NCBI GenBank assembly: GCA_026874595.1
Contig: CM049311.1
Location: 39,018,676 to 39,082,675 of the forward strand
DNA: 64,000 bases
Source of the DNA: Sipunculus nudus
Lineage: Eukaryota > Annelida > Sipuncula > Golfingiida > Sipunculidae
Direction: 5' to 3'
The notes beneath the pieces were generated by a model. It was not told where the DNA came from. It searched no databases and saw only the letters and a program-made list of their open reading frames with translations. Each line of letters starts with the position of its first letter. Within the stretch, counting starts at the first letter, position 1. Of this stretch, positions 11,278-24,840 are shown one piece after another. Position numbers and translations under genes: made by a program.

Positions 11278-14200
11278 TTGATAGAATTGATTTGATGACA
11301 GTTATTTAACACAGTCTTCACTCTATTAATTTACTTAATTTAATATCAGCCTTCCAGTGTTTGTATTCAACCGGGGATATTCTATTCTAATGTTTTAATT
11401 TTCATCATCTGCTGTGGTGACATTTTCATTTCCCCAGTATAGAAATTAAATTGAATTTATGAAAATCAAACTCTTTGTTTTCCAGATGTTTTTGACCAAG
11501 AATTCAATGTCTGACCTTTCACTGGATTTAAATTTTCTAGCTGTTAATATGATTAATTCTTATATCTGAAATTTGGTTGTTTTTCTCATATTTGAGGACC
11601 AGTTGCCAGGGCACTAAGACTTGGACAGCAAGGCAAACTGGAGGTAAAAGCTGCGGCCTTTAATGTTACAGGTACATGCTTCAAGTAGCCAATGCAATCA
11701 GTGGGGTCTATGGGCAACTCATTTAACTTCTCCACAGTCTGGACAACAGGCTATGATGACAGGATTATATCTAATGACCTTACCATAATAAGGAAAATAA
11801 AGAAAATACTCTTTTGTCTTGTAATTGATACACATACTATGTTAGCACTGCAGTTATTGCTAATGTTTATAAAGAGATCTAGAAAAAGGAACAGGTGGTG
11901 ATTTCTTCTTTCCTTCCATGCACATTGTTCCTTGTTTGACTGAATTGAAAAAGTTTGTCCTGGACTCGAACCTTAAGAACTAGGACAAGGCATTGTACTC
12001 AACTGGCTTGTACTCTGACTTGGACATGGATGTGGTTGACTTTATTCAACACTGAGTCAAACTTTTGTCTATTCCTCTACCAGAACTGTGACCTTTAATT
12101 TCATGAATATTAATTTGCATGCTGTATCGTCGTATCGGTGAAACACAATTAGTGCCAACAAATTTAGATAGAACCCTTACCAAAACTATAATGTGAACTG
12201 TTTATAAAGCTTAAGCTACTTTTGTTTCTTGTGTTGGCCTTTTAAGACTTAAATAGATCAAATGTGTTGTGGTATGATCAACTAGATGAGTGATGTCGCT
12301 GCTTCCAAGACAAGCCAGTACATGTGAGCAATGATAGACAAATATTGCCAATAGTCCTCATTAGTGTTGATTGTATTTCTACCATGAAAATAAGTACTGC
12401 ATGTTTACCCATTTTGGGTTCTCAGTCAGGTCTGTATTACATTTCATAATCTGTCAAATTTTTACTCTGATTGTTTAAATATGACTGAAGCAGTTTCTCA
12501 AGGTCCATGCATTTATACCTGCAAAGACTGAACTACATGCATGTTTCAAAAACAGTGACCTATTGGCCATAGCCTTTTTGAAAATCAGATGCTAGTTAAT
12601 GAGGGAAAATAGGCTTTAGGAGATTCATATTCCCAGAAATGTGTAATTAGATGACGTAAAATATGATCTTTAAAATATGAAGTCTATTGGTAAAATCCAT
12701 CTATTGTGAAAATCCATCAAAGCCCTATCACTGTGACAGTAGATGGACAAAGACAGTATCTTGGTGACCTGTAACATTATTATTTATGCATGAATTTTAC
12801 GGATAATTTAATTCAGGTGAGAAACTGTATTGGTTAATATTCATTATGAATTTAATCATAATCCTTTAGATTTTTGGTAAGTCATCGCAGAGCCACCAAG
12901 GTATGGTGAAATCTGACTAAAAAATGTTTGAATTTTGCTGAGAATTGAACTTAGAAGAAATACTATATTGGTTAATATGGTTGTAGAGGTTGATAAAAAA
13001 TCCATCATATTCCTTGTAAGTTATCATGCGACACCTCGAAGTAGCCTTGTGCCCTCTGATCTCATTAAATTTATGCAGGAATTTTGCCTATAACTGAACT
13101 TGGACAAGATATCTTTTGGTTAATAGGTATGGTGGGTTCATGAAAAACATCGAGGCCACTGTATGTTATCACATTGACACTTAGTTAATGGCTAAAAAGA
13201 CCGTGGGTTCACCATATTATGTCCTATCATCAATGAGCATATAAAAAACGAGTATATTAATACCATATTAAGGTTATACATATATAACATATTAATTTTA
13301 AACATTATATAGCTTATGTCATTAATGAATGAAAGAGTTTGCCTATCATTTAAAATGAGTACCTACTAATCTGGAAGTGGGCACTGCAGCACTGAGATTA
13401 TGGCACCACTGAGGTTCCATAAGAAGAAGCTTCAGAGTTTATATATCGTGGAGGTGGGGAGGGCAGTGAGGGTAAATGTTATTTCAGTGTTTTGGGTAAA
13501 GACAGGAGAATTTTCATATTCATCCTTTTTGACAGATTCTCTCAACAGAAAGGACCCAGCTGGCATTCATATCACAGATCATGGGTGCAGAACTTTTGAT
13601 GCAGAGACTGAGTTCAGAAATGTAATTCAGGAATAACTGACCTTAAAGTCACCATAGAAATTGATAAAATGGTGATATGAGATGACAGCCATGGGCACAC
13701 ATGTCACTCTACGGGGACTAGATGACCTTGGGGGTCATGGTTCCAGAAACTGAAATAGAAGCTTGTGGCCTTCTAAGCAATATTCTTTTGATCAGTGATG
13801 ATGCAGAACGAAATGCCAGGGAGAATATGGACATATATACTTCAAAACACCAGGGCATTTGGTGTAACATGGTTGTAGCCAGACCATTTAGACCACCAAA
13901 CATAATAAAGGGAGGAAATAACAAATTAGCCAAAGCCAGGAAGACCCATTGAGACTTTACCATAGTGTCTGGAAATGGCTCCCATGAGGATGCAAGCATC
14001 TGCAGTCACAGCACAGGAACCTGAAACTGCCAATGAAACGGAAATGACTGTCTCTAGATGCAGCTGTATTTGCAGGAAGTAGACAGTCAGCTAGCCAAGA
14101 TCACAACCAACAGTTTCTCCTGACCACCCAGTCACCGGCTTCCCCAAACTGATCATCAAAATGTGAATTTCCCTGCCCTGATTTACACGACTAACTGCCA

Positions 14201-14580
14201 TTTCAACTTGAAATGGTGTGTCTAGGTGTGCATTTATGTGTACACACTTGCAACCGTAAGATTAAGTTGAATCTTAATTAGAACAGAGGCAATTTTTGAG
14301 ACTTCATGTTAGCAAACTAACTTTACCAAATTATCTGCCATGGAAGAGTAATCAGACTGGTATTATATCTTGATATCACATTTCTTGAAATATTCTGATG
14401 GAATATTCACAGTATCTTGATAATTTAGTTCTATCCATGATGGATCAATTGCTAATGATTCATTTCTTGTGTTCATTCTTATTACCTTGTCATGTCTGTA
14501 GGATGTAAATTTAGAAAGGTATTTCTAAGGAATATTTATAACTAATACTAGGGCAAATCCGTCCTGAAAAAAAATTCTTT
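11278..14580. other. Non-repetitive stretch upstream of the TULP4 exons
   Basis: I find no exon that continues TULP4 and no other recognisable gene. About 13400-14180 is less AT-rich than its surroundings and carries overlapping open frames of 76-93 codons on both strands. None shows a known domain, and splice-site context is weak. Confidence 0.4.
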
Positions 14581-14635
14581 TATTAGCTCAGCTGACTGAA
14601 AGTCATCTGAGCTATAGCGATCACTCTTTGTCCGT

Positions 14636-14639
14636 CGTC

Positions 14640-14674
<35 letters not shown>

Positions 14675-14683
14675 CTGTCCGTT
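14636..14683 (+). repeat. (GTCT/GTCC)n microsatellite
   Basis: A run of GTCT and GTCC tetramers just inside the 5' hairpin of family A copy 3. The same type of tract lies at about 3678-3755, 34484-34540, 43564-43612 and 60345-60385, always just inside an element's 5' end. A GTCY microsatellite in that place is a known trait of Drosophila DINE-1, a Helentron derivative. Confidence 0.85.
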
Positions 14684-16402
14684 AACCAGGCACAAATCGT
14701 AACCGCTAGAACTGGAATCTTCTTACTTGACATCCTGGGAGGTCCATGACAAATCTCCTTGGAAACAAGAAATTAGGTCTCTGTTACCCATATCCTTCCA
14801 GCTATGGGGCCCCAAACTACCCCCCCAGAAAAGTAAAAAATTTCATACAAAAACTTCAATATCTCATTAAATACTTGACTGATGGTCATGATTTTTGTCA
14901 TACATATTGATTATGAGATGTTCCATCACTTCCTGCAGACTGGTGGCGCCATCTGTATCGTTCAATTTTTTACGAATTTTTTTCTCTATTTTTGAGACCT
15001 TTCAAAATGTATTAAACATCTGTTAACAAGGCACAAATCGTAAAGACTGGACCTAGAATCTTCATTCTTGACACACTGAGAGACCTATGAAAAGTCTCCA
15101 TGGAAACCAGAAATTAGGTCTCTGTTACCCATATTCTTCGAGCTATGGAGCCCCAAAATACCCCCAAAAAAAGTAAAAAATTTCATACAAAAACTTCAAT
15201 ATCTCATTAACTACTTGACTGATGGTCATGATTTGTGGCATAACTATTGATCATGAGATGTGTCATCACTTCCTGCAGACTGGTGGCGCCACCTTTATTG
15301 TTGGACTTTTTACGATTTTTTCCTCTATTTTTGAGACCTTTAAGGATGCTGTCATCTGTTAGCATGGCACAAATCGTAACGACTGGACCTAGAATCTTCA
15401 TTCTTGACACACTGAGAGGTCCATGAAAAGTCTCCATGGAAACCAGAAATTAGGTCTCTGTTACCCATATCCTTCGAGATATGGGGCCCCAAAGTACCCC
15501 CCCAGAGTAGTCAAAAATTTCATACAAAAACTTCAATATCTCAATAAATACATCACTGATGGTCATGATTTTTGGCATACATATTGATTATGAGATGTTC
15601 CATCAGTTCCTGCAGACTGGTGGCACCACCTATGTTATCTATCAAGAGGGTACAAATTGCAACAACTGGACCTAGAAACTTCATTCTTGTCATGCAAGGA
15701 GGCCCATGAAGAGTGCCTGTGGAAACTTGAAATTAGCTCTCTGTTACCCATATCCTTCAAGCTATAGGACTCTGAAGTATCCCTCAGAATAATGGACAAT
15801 TTGATACAAAAGCTGAAGTATCTTAACAACTAATACGAAGATCATCATGATTCTTTGCATGGATATTGACAATTAAGTGTTTTTAGCTCAGCTGACTGTA
15901 AGTCATCTGAAGTATCCCTCAGAATAATGGACAATTTGATACAAAAGCTCAAGTATCTAAACAACTATTGCAGTGATCACCATGATTCTTTGCATGGATA
16001 TTGATCATGGAATGTGTCATCAGTTTCTGCAGTATGGTGGCGCCACCTGTATTTTTTTTATTTTTATGAATTTTTTTCTCTATTTTTGAGACCTCATAAG
16101 ATGCGGTCATCTGTTAACATGGCACAAATCATAAAAACTGGACCTAGAATCTTCTCTCTTGACATGCTGAGAGGCCCATGAAAAGTTTCCTTAAAAACTT
16201 GAAACTAGGTCTCTGTTACCCATAACCTCTGAGCTATGGGGCTCCGAAGTACCCCCCAGAATAATGGAAAATTTGATACAAAAGCTCAAGTATCTGAACA
16301 ATTATTATATTGATCACCATGATTCTTTGCATGGATATTGATCATGAAATGTTTCATCAGTTTCTGCATTCTGGTGGCGCCACCTGTATTTTTTCAATTT
16401 TA

Positions 16403-17142
16403 AGCTCAGCTGACTGAAAGTCATCTGAGCTGTAGGGATCATCTTATGTCCGTCGTCCTTCCGGCCATCCAGGCGTCTGTCTGTTAACAGGGCACAAATC
16501 GTAACCGCTAGACCGGGAATCTTCTTACCTGAAATCCTGGGAGGTCTATGGAAATTCTCCTTGTAAACCTCAAATTAGGTCACTGTGACCTATATTCTTT
16601 GAGCTATGGGGTTCTGAAGTACCCCCCAGAATAATGCAAAATTTAATACAAAAGCTCAAGTATCTGAACAATTATTATATTGATCACCATGATTCTTTGC
16701 ATAGATATTGATCATGAAATGTTTCATCAGTTTCTGCATTCTGGTGGCGCCACCTGTATTTTTTCAATTTTTAGCTCAGCTGACTGAAAGTCATCTGAGT
16801 TGTAGGGATCATCTTATGTCCGTCGTCCTTCCGGCCATCCAGGCGTCTGTCTGTTAACAGGGCACAAATCGTAACCGCTAGACCGGGAATCTTCTTACCT
16901 GAAATCCTGGGAGGTCTATGGAAATTCTCCTTGTAAACCTCAAATTAGGTCACTGTGACCTATATTCTTTGAGCTATGGGGTTCTGAAGTACCCCCCAGA
17001 ATAATGCAAAATTTAATACAAAAGCTCAAGTATCTGAACAACTAATGCATTAATCACCATGATTCTTTGCATGGATATTGATTATGGAGTGTTTCATCAA
17101 TTTCTGGAGATTGGTGGCGCCACCAATATTTTTTTTATTTTT
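16403..17142 (+). repeat. Near-identical 370-bp tandem duplication
   Basis: Two units starting at 16403 and 16773, each opening with the family A 5' hairpin and ending with GGTGGCGCCACC. They are almost base-for-base identical over most of their length, diverging only in the last part of the second unit. The duplication is therefore much younger than the other units of the array. Confidence 0.85.
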
Positions 17143-17802
17143 TACGATTTTTTTTCTCTACTTTTGTGATCTTTAAACATTTGGTCATCTGTAAACAGGG
17201 CACAAATCATAATGACTGGACCTAGAATCTTCTGTCCTCACCTCCAGGGAAGCCCATAAAAGGTCTACATGGAAACCGGAAATAAGGTCCCTGTTACCCA
17301 TATCCTTCATGCTCTGGGGCTCCAAAGTACTCCCCAGAATAAAGATTTGGTCATCTGTTAACAGAGCACAAATTATAATGACTTGACCTAGAATCTCCTT
17401 TCTTGATATGCTGGGAGGCCCCTGAAAAGTCTCCTTGTGCACCTGAAATTACATCTCTGTTACCCATATCCTTCATCCTATGCGGCTTTTAAATACCCCC
17501 CAGAATAAACATTTGGATTTGTTAACAGGGCACAAATCATAATAACTGGACCTAGAATTTTATTTTTTGACATGCTGGGAGACCCCTGAAAAGTCATCTT
17601 GTAAACCTTGAAAATAGGTGTCTGTTACCCATATCCTTCATGCTACAGAGCTCCATAGTACCCCAATGAATATTGGATGATTTTATACAAAAGGTCAAGT
17701 TTGGAAAAAGTATTTCATTCAAATTTGACATTCAGATGATAAAATTACTTTTGTCAATGTCTTCCTGGTCAGCTGAGCGTCATGACCTCTGGGTCACTTG
17801 TT

Positions 17803-20685
17803 TTTTTTTATATAACTGATTTTATGACTATAATCAACTGGTACTGAGTAACTCAGTAACAGAAGTTGATGCATCTTGGAATTATTCTGTGCTCTTTTAT
17901 ATTTTTTAAGACATGAATGAACAAAATAGTAGTTGTCCTGTAAAGGTCTCATACCAGAGACACTCATTCTTTTAAGGACATTGGATCATTAAGACAAACT
18001 TTGAAACAATTCATGATTTTATAGGGCATATTTCATTCTTAAGAACACATTAAAGAATTCAAAAGAATCTGGAACACACTAAAAACATAGGAATTCTTGC
18101 AGCAATGCCATTTTGTTCTTCAGTTAAAGACATTTGTTTTTGCATTTTCCAATTACTGAAAAAACATTTTCCATCTGCAAGTCTGGTTTACTTTAAACCC
18201 ATTGGCAACTATAACTACTATGCAGGTACTTACGTTCTCATTTTGAGAGAAAATTTGACATAATAATTAATATAACCTGATGCTCCAGAATACTTGACAG
18301 ATATTTAAAAAAAATTATAAAAGTAAGAATTTATTAAAGTAAGATAACATTTCAGTTCTTGAGTTCTCATTTTATCCCAGAGGAATAAGAAGAGTCCCTT
18401 ACATTTGACAGAATCAGTATTTTAATTTGATATTTCTCAATTCTTGATTTTCCATTGATATATACACATTCCAGTTCTGTGACTTACATTTATAAACCTT
18501 TTTATATGAAAGCCAATAAAAAAACTATAAATAGACCATAAGACAGATGAATCATTTCCAATGGTTGCCCAGATATGGCCATTCTTATTGTTTATACACA
18601 TGTTGTCATTGATTTAGTGTTTATTGTGGCACTCTCCAGATAGGAAGCTTTTTCTTGCCATAAATGGGGTCTATTAAGTGAAACAAAAAATGTCTAACCA
18701 AACCAAAAAGAGAACCTTGATAAAATATTTTTTTCTATGATTGATGATGGCAAATATGCAATACATTGTAGTCTTACCACAAACATATTTAATTAAATCA
18801 GAGCAAGTCTATTTGCCTATTATGGGAAATACAACCTTTCTCACCGACACAAATGAAGAGTTTTTCTGGGGAAGAGGTGAAAACCACTTAGAGTCCTGTT
18901 TCATAGCAGCTGGGGAATGGGGCTTTTACGAAATATGAGCCATCAAATAATCTGGTACTTCATAAATCATTTTTCAAAGAACTCGCTGTCAGGGGTTGCC
19001 ATCCCTCAGGGCCAGGAGAAAGCGTGCGTAGTATGAGCAATGTGGCGGTGGTGTCTGTGTTTGGATTGGAGGATGGAGAGCATCCAGTTTTCCTTATCTC
19101 CAGTGATTTATTTCCCTACACTCCCTGCATTTGATGACTTTAGCAGTTTTTGGTGGGTTCTCTGTGGAAACTTATTGACTTATTTAATCATTCACTTCAT
19201 TTTTAGAGCGTTTGTTTGAAGAACATGCCCCATCTGCCAATTGTGTTTTGCTGAATGTTTGGATTGTTAAACTCTACTAACTGTTTTTAACCTTCGGGGT
19301 TTATAATATTTCATATCACATTAATAGGCAAATAAAGAAGACAAATGAAGTCTCATATTTGAAATTATTTATATCTACCAGAAAATTAACTCATATATTT
19401 AAACTAGAGCTTGGCTATTAAGCATTAGTTTGTAAATCATTTACCTTTGCGGGTGACTTGATCAACATTCATAAATCCATAAGTTGAAATAGCTAGAACT
19501 TTACTTCGCTACCCTTTACAAAATAATATAAATTTGTCAAGCTGTTTGATGATATTGCATGATCCAATTATGGCCAACTTCATTGGCCAGGGTAAAAATA
19601 TTTTTGTTGTTTAACAATTTTTTTGTAAAGTTGGATATCCATAATAAATGGGAGGAAATTTAATAGAATAAATGGATGTTTATATGGAACAAGGGGTTAT
19701 TGTTAAAGAAAAAGGTTTTGTAATTTATATGAAAAACAGTAGTATATAACTGGTATGTGGAGAGAACAAGATTGGACTTTCCTGAGAGAAAGGATATATT
19801 TATAGAAACAGGTTTGGTCAAGATTTTGGACAAGGTGGCCATGTTATGGACCAGCTGAGGAAACTGTAATTTTGAACAGGAGATTGATCATACCTTGAGT
19901 AGCCAAGGAAACCAGTAAAGATGCTGATTTAGCAGCAGTTACTCAGTGGGGTAATTATTTTAAGTTAGTGCTGGTTGAAGATGGGAGGTGATTTTACTAA
20001 TCAGATGAGGAAACAGGTTTCAGCAGAGCCTGATGGTGAGACACAATGCAATTACATCCAGTTTGGGCAGTGATTATATAGGTATACACATGCAGGGGTC
20101 ATGTAAAATAATTAAAGGCTTATTGCATATATAAACATGGTACCCTTGGCCTTCTCAAACAAACAAACAAAAATGGTTGGGTTTAACGCGAAACTGGTTT
20201 CAACAATCAATGGCTGTTTTGTTAATGGAAACATATGCTTTATATACAGAATCACAACTGTTACATAATTAAACATGTGTGAGCATATGCTTTTCACACT
20301 AACATATCTTAATTTATGTAAGCTTTATTGAATATTTTATTTTTTTTTCTTGCTGAGATACTATAATTTTACTATTCACAGGAACCTCTGTACTTTTCAA
20401 AATGATGAAGTTAACAGAATAAGACTTTTTAATTGAAGATCAGCAGTGCAGAATATTATATAATGATGCCTCTAAATGTATGTCACACATAAAAGAAACC
20501 TTCTAATATTGAATTCTAAATATCTATGTGGTATATTATACCATTTCACTTGTTTTAATCTACCTAGAGAGAGAGAGTTTGGTTTTCAAGGGGATATTTA
20601 TCAGCAAGCAGAATAAAGGCTTTTTTTCAAATAATAATAGAAGGCTGATTACTTTTGAGTATAACATTATTTTACATTGTTTCAG
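17803..20685. other. AT-rich stretch before the first TULP4 exon
   Basis: Probably intron or upstream DNA of TULP4. I looked for the preceding TULP4 exon (the stretch before the first WD40 blade) and did not find it. The only open frame of note is 65 codons at about 18741 and shows no domain. Confidence 0.45.
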
Positions 20686-20814
20686 ATTTCCATTGTTAAG
20701 TGGAATGAGCCTTATCAGAAGCTGGCTACCTGTGACATCACTGGGGTAATCTTTGTTTGGATCAAGCACGAAGGACGATGGTCAATAGAGCTCATTAATG
20801 ACAGGAACATCCAG
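20686..20814 (+). CDS. TULP4: TULP4 exon (first in window), WD40 blade
   Basis: An internal exon of 129 bases (43 codons, phase 0 at both ends), preceded by ATTGTTTCAG and followed by CAG|GTAACG. The peptide has 'KWNEPYQKLATCD', then 'VIFVW', 'HEGRWSIELINDRNIQ'. From memory this matches the vertebrate TULP4 stretch WNEPYQKLATCD...GIFVWIQYEGRWSVELVNDR nearly residue for residue. It forms a WD40 blade ending in the usual V-W pair. TULP4 belongs to the tubby superfamily; family knowledge gives it N-terminal WD40 repeats, a SOCS box expected to recruit Elongin B/C-Cullin E3 ligase, and a C-terminal tubby domain. Only the WD40 part is in this window. The exon carrying the start codon is not seen. 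The donor is weak after +3. Confidence 0.9.
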
Positions 20815-22244
20815 GTAACGTTGATGCCTTGTTAAAATGTCACAATATAAAAAGGTCACATTCATCATTGACTACAGAACCAATTATAATGAAATCACCA
20901 TAACTTTAAATTAAAAGTCACAATTGTGCACATACATAAAACTGTCAAGACCATTATTTATGATTTACAGTGGTACTGCATTTGTTTCTTTAGTGATGTG
21001 CATTCAAAGAAGCAAAGCCAGTATTGGGAGATTGATGTAATGCATAGTATTATGATTCCTTGATGTATCCTCAGTAAAAGAGTGATATTTGGTGATATTT
21101 GTTCACAATATACAGAAATATAATTCAAGGTGCAAATAACAATTCAGGAAACAAATGAGTATGTTTAAGTTACTCAATGAGGCTGGCCTGCAATCACTAT
21201 TACTGAGAATATATTACTGTATCACTGTTAATAACAATATTACTGTGAGTACAGTAATATATTTCTACTGTACAAAAGTGTTCCACTGTAGTTACCCTTA
21301 AATAAAATTCTCTTTGGAGTATTTAAGAAATGAATTTGGTAAATTGAAACACCACATTCTACTGTAAAACATGTAATAACAGTGTCAGCAAAAAGAAAAT
21401 GCACAATGAATTTGTACCAATAATCTTAAGGTGAATAACATGTTGCCTGAAAAAGAAACAGAAAAAGTCATGTGCATGCATTAACGAGAGGAAATCCAGG
21501 TAATCGTAATGGCTCCTTTAATTACCATCATAAATAAAGTCCATCAGTTCATTAACAGAATTAACATCAAGGTAGTGACATCAGCATGTGCAGATTCCTT
21601 ATGACAAAAAGCCACAGTGTAGTATTAACTGTAACTTCATGCAATAACAACCCAAGACAAAAAAAGTCACAGTCAGCATGGATACATCCCATCAGATCAC
21701 ACTGAAATGTCACATTAATTAATTCATAATCCATTATCTGCTGTTAATAAAGATGTTACATTAATAAAAAAACTAGAAGTAGATGTACCAAAAAAATAAA
21801 AGGTATGGTTGTCAGGCACCAACTGCGTCAATTTTAAACCTGCATCAAAAAATTTTATTTTGATTTTCAATAGAAAATTACCAATGTTGAGCTCTAGCTG
21901 CTCAAACATTTCTTTCAAGAGGACAAAATCATACAAGTTTGATTAAATTTCCTTTGTTATGCAGTGCTTTTATTTGTTTAGTAAAATAAATCTCTTATTA
22001 TCATGCTTTTAGCCTTATCACTTTACACTTTTATGAAAACATACAAAAAAAATTTAAAAAAAAACTGCCCGCCCTCATTGATTTCTGAATAAAAGGTGCC
22101 TGAGAACCAGACATTATTTTTTTTTTGCCTAAAATATGACAGCTCTTCAATGATAGGAAAAGCCAGTGAGATGAAATAAAGTACCAAATGATAAAAAATT
22201 CAAGTCACGTTTCCTCACTGATAAAATACTCAGGCTAGATAAAA

Positions 22245-22720
22245 GTCAACCAAGCTAAAGCAATTGTCCCTTTTCCATCTTCTGTCCGTGCATCCATGTT
22301 TTAGACGTGCATGTTGTATCTACAAATTCAAATTTTACATACAGCTATATGTTTCATATTTCTGCCATGCTTACCCGAAACTAGCTGGGTCACTGTGACT
22401 TAGTTTGTTCAAGAATTTAAGATAAAAGCTCCATTTTCCATTAAAATCCTATTGTTATACTTCAGAACTACCTGATACAAAACCACATCTCTTAGATCAT
22501 ATTTGACATAAATATTTCTCTTTATCACTGATACGCATGCCAGAAATGAGGTCAATATTTGGTATTTTTGTAAATGTTATGTACTTAAAACAGCAGGAGA
22601 AATTTTTACTCACTTAACAAGGTAACTGTTGAAGCTAGATGGGCACACAAAGAGGTTTAATATTTTATAAAGCAGTTGATAAAAAATGTAGCTTTTATTG
22701 AAGTTTTTAGAAGACTAAAT
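22245..22720 (+). mobile_element. Decayed family A fragment
   Basis: 'AGCTAAAGCAATTGTCCC', 'CTTCAGAACTACCTGATA.AAAACCAC', 'GACATAAATATTTCTCT' and 'GCATGCCAGAAATGAGGTCA' match the order of motifs in family A copies at 43518 and 52696. Neither the 5' hairpin nor the 3' palindrome survives, so this is an older copy. Confidence 0.6.
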
Positions 22721-24654
22721 CTAACTATATTTAACTGGTCACAGTTGGACAATGAAGTTTTACTAAAAATTATTTCATCTACTAATGTTCAAATTTACTT
22801 GATACTTCCATAGTATAATAAACATTAATAAATGTTTAGACAGGTTAGTTGGTATCCCTGAAGAATAAAAATGGAGGACATCCTATAATTGGAGAAAATT
22901 CCCTCAGCAACACAAAAGAAACATATATACAAACTAAAACCAGACTACAGATATATATTCCAAATCTCATCTCACAAATTTAAATACTACGTGGCAATCC
23001 ATCGGTTCAGTTTTCACATATCTTTGGCCAAACAAAAAGTCAGATAGGCAATCAAACAAACAATTTATTTTTTTCTGGACACACAGGTTAACAAAAACTC
23101 ATCCTTCATTCAAGACCAATCTTACCACAAATCTACCACATTAATAAACCAACAGATGAACATTTTTGAAAGCATTACCTCTAGTTGCTGAGCTTTAATT
23201 CTAGAAGATTAATGCAGTGAATTTATGAAACTCTTTTGCTTTAACACTTTCAGTGTTTTAAATTGCTGTTTGATCAGCATTATTTCTTCTCAGTGAGTGA
23301 TTACAGCTTTTCTGTCACAGGTAAATCCTGTCTTAAATCACATTTAAAACTGTTAAATTCGATTCAATGTGTTTCAGTGCAAACTGCTCAAAACAGGGAT
23401 AATCACCACAGGAAAATACCTGTTTTGTCTTTAAATTATTGTAATTAATTTATATATACATATTTATATAAATAAATATATATATACAGATTGATGTTGT
23501 ATATATAGTTTTAATAATAGGAATGATTAATAAAAGCATCTTTGAAATGTGAGAAATAGAATTATGTATGAAAAAAAATGGTAGTGCTTCCTGCAAAGAT
23601 AAGAATAATTGCCGCTTTCAGGTTTATCAGTAGCTGGCTTCAGCATCCAGGTTGTAACATTGGTTTTATTGCTGGATAATTATTAATGGAACAAGCAAAA
23701 CACATAATGTCGGAAATTTTATGGTAATGGCTTCAGGTAATTTTGTGAATTACTGGCACTGATGTTTGTTTGCCAGATCATCCAGGTTTAAAAGCAAACA
23801 GGTGTAATTCACATGTTACTAATGCATGCTACTATTACATCTGCAGTCTTTCTTCCATTAATGTTATGTGGTTGAATCCAGTTCTGTTTTGTAGCTAACT
23901 TGAAATCCAAAGTCAAAGATTATATGCATCTGTTTATCATAGTGATAAAACCTTGTAAAATTTGAAAGCATTTATGTTCCATGTGACTTCCCAGAAAAGG
24001 TGCATGTACTGACAGATAGAGATTTAGAGGCAGCCTGCACCCAAACATCAATATTTAACATCTAGAGACATCGGAGTGGCAGAACAACCACATGAGTTGT
24101 GATCAGTTTTAAGTAAAGCAGTTGTACTTGATATTTCTGGACATAATCTGTCATGTTATCTTCCAGTCATATTTTATTATCAAATTTTGGAGAAAAAAAT
24201 TTCCACATTCTGTTTCTAGAGCTTAAAATTATCACTTCTAAAGTGAACTTACATAGCTTCTTCCTGTAATAACTGAAAAAGCACCCTTTTTGTCATCTCA
24301 AATACTGCTCAAATATCGCACGGTGAAAAAATCCTCTCAGAAAAGGTATGCAAGACTGCCTTAGACTTCGTCCAGTGCAAATTAACCATTGTATGACCGA
24401 TATAGAATAAGGGTCCATATAAGCGCCATGTACAAGTCTATATTGTTAAATCTGCTAAAAATACTGTACATTTTTCTGCATGCATACATAACTCTTGCTT
24501 TCATTTATAAACAAAACATTAAGCAACAATATGTTTACTAGTCTCGGCTACTGCCAAAATAGCAGTTGAAACTAAAGATCACTTTTCTCATGGTACCTGG
24601 TGCTGTGGAAAAGAAGGGAGGTTCTTGGCCTCACTAGACTCAGATTTAAGTATA

Positions 24655-24840
24655 TACAGCAGAACCTATCTGGAGGACTACCTGTCTTATAGGACCACCT
24701 GTCTATTAAGACCACCCTTGGGAAAACCAAAAGCATTCACACTGGTTACAACTGACATGTCTAAAAAAAAGTACTACTTGTGAATTGAGACCACTATATC
24801 TCAGGCCCATGGGTAATTTGAAAACACAGGTTTCACTGTA
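24655..24840. mobile_element. pogo/Tigger-like MITE
   Basis: TA-CAGCAGAACCT at the left and AGGTTTCACTG-TA at the right form inverted ends of about 11 bp between TA dinucleotides. The interior has 'GGACCACCTGTCTATTAAGACCACC', typical of pogo-like MITEs. Length is about 186 bp with no coding. The TA duplication and the CAG...CTG ends place it in Tc1/mariner-pogo; the exact family is unknown. Confidence 0.75.

Larger units (their letters stand above)
14585..17802 (+). mobile_element. Family A copy 3: complete-looking Helentron-type element
   Basis: The 5' hairpin AGCTCAGCTGACTGAAAGTCATCTGAGCT starts at 14585 and is followed by a GTCT/GTCC microsatellite (about 14636-14683). The 3' end has GGTCAGCTGAGC, a diverged GACC...GGGTC palindrome and CTTGTT (17797-17802). 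The interior is a run of ~310-370-bp units, each with CAAATCGTAA, GACCTAGAATCTTC, ATTAGGTC.CTGT.ACC and GGTGGCGCCACC. The 5' hairpin recurs inside at 15884, 16403 and 16773, so the 5' end itself was copied into the array. No protein is encoded. The layout (5' subterminal repeat, microsatellite, core repeats, 3' subterminal repeat, terminal palindrome) is that of HINEs. Confidence 0.75.

Noticed and set aside
13400-13999. Possible exons or a small gene
   Set aside because: Open frames of 76-93 codons overlap on both strands, have no recognisable domain and lack convincing splice sites. They are not like TULP4.
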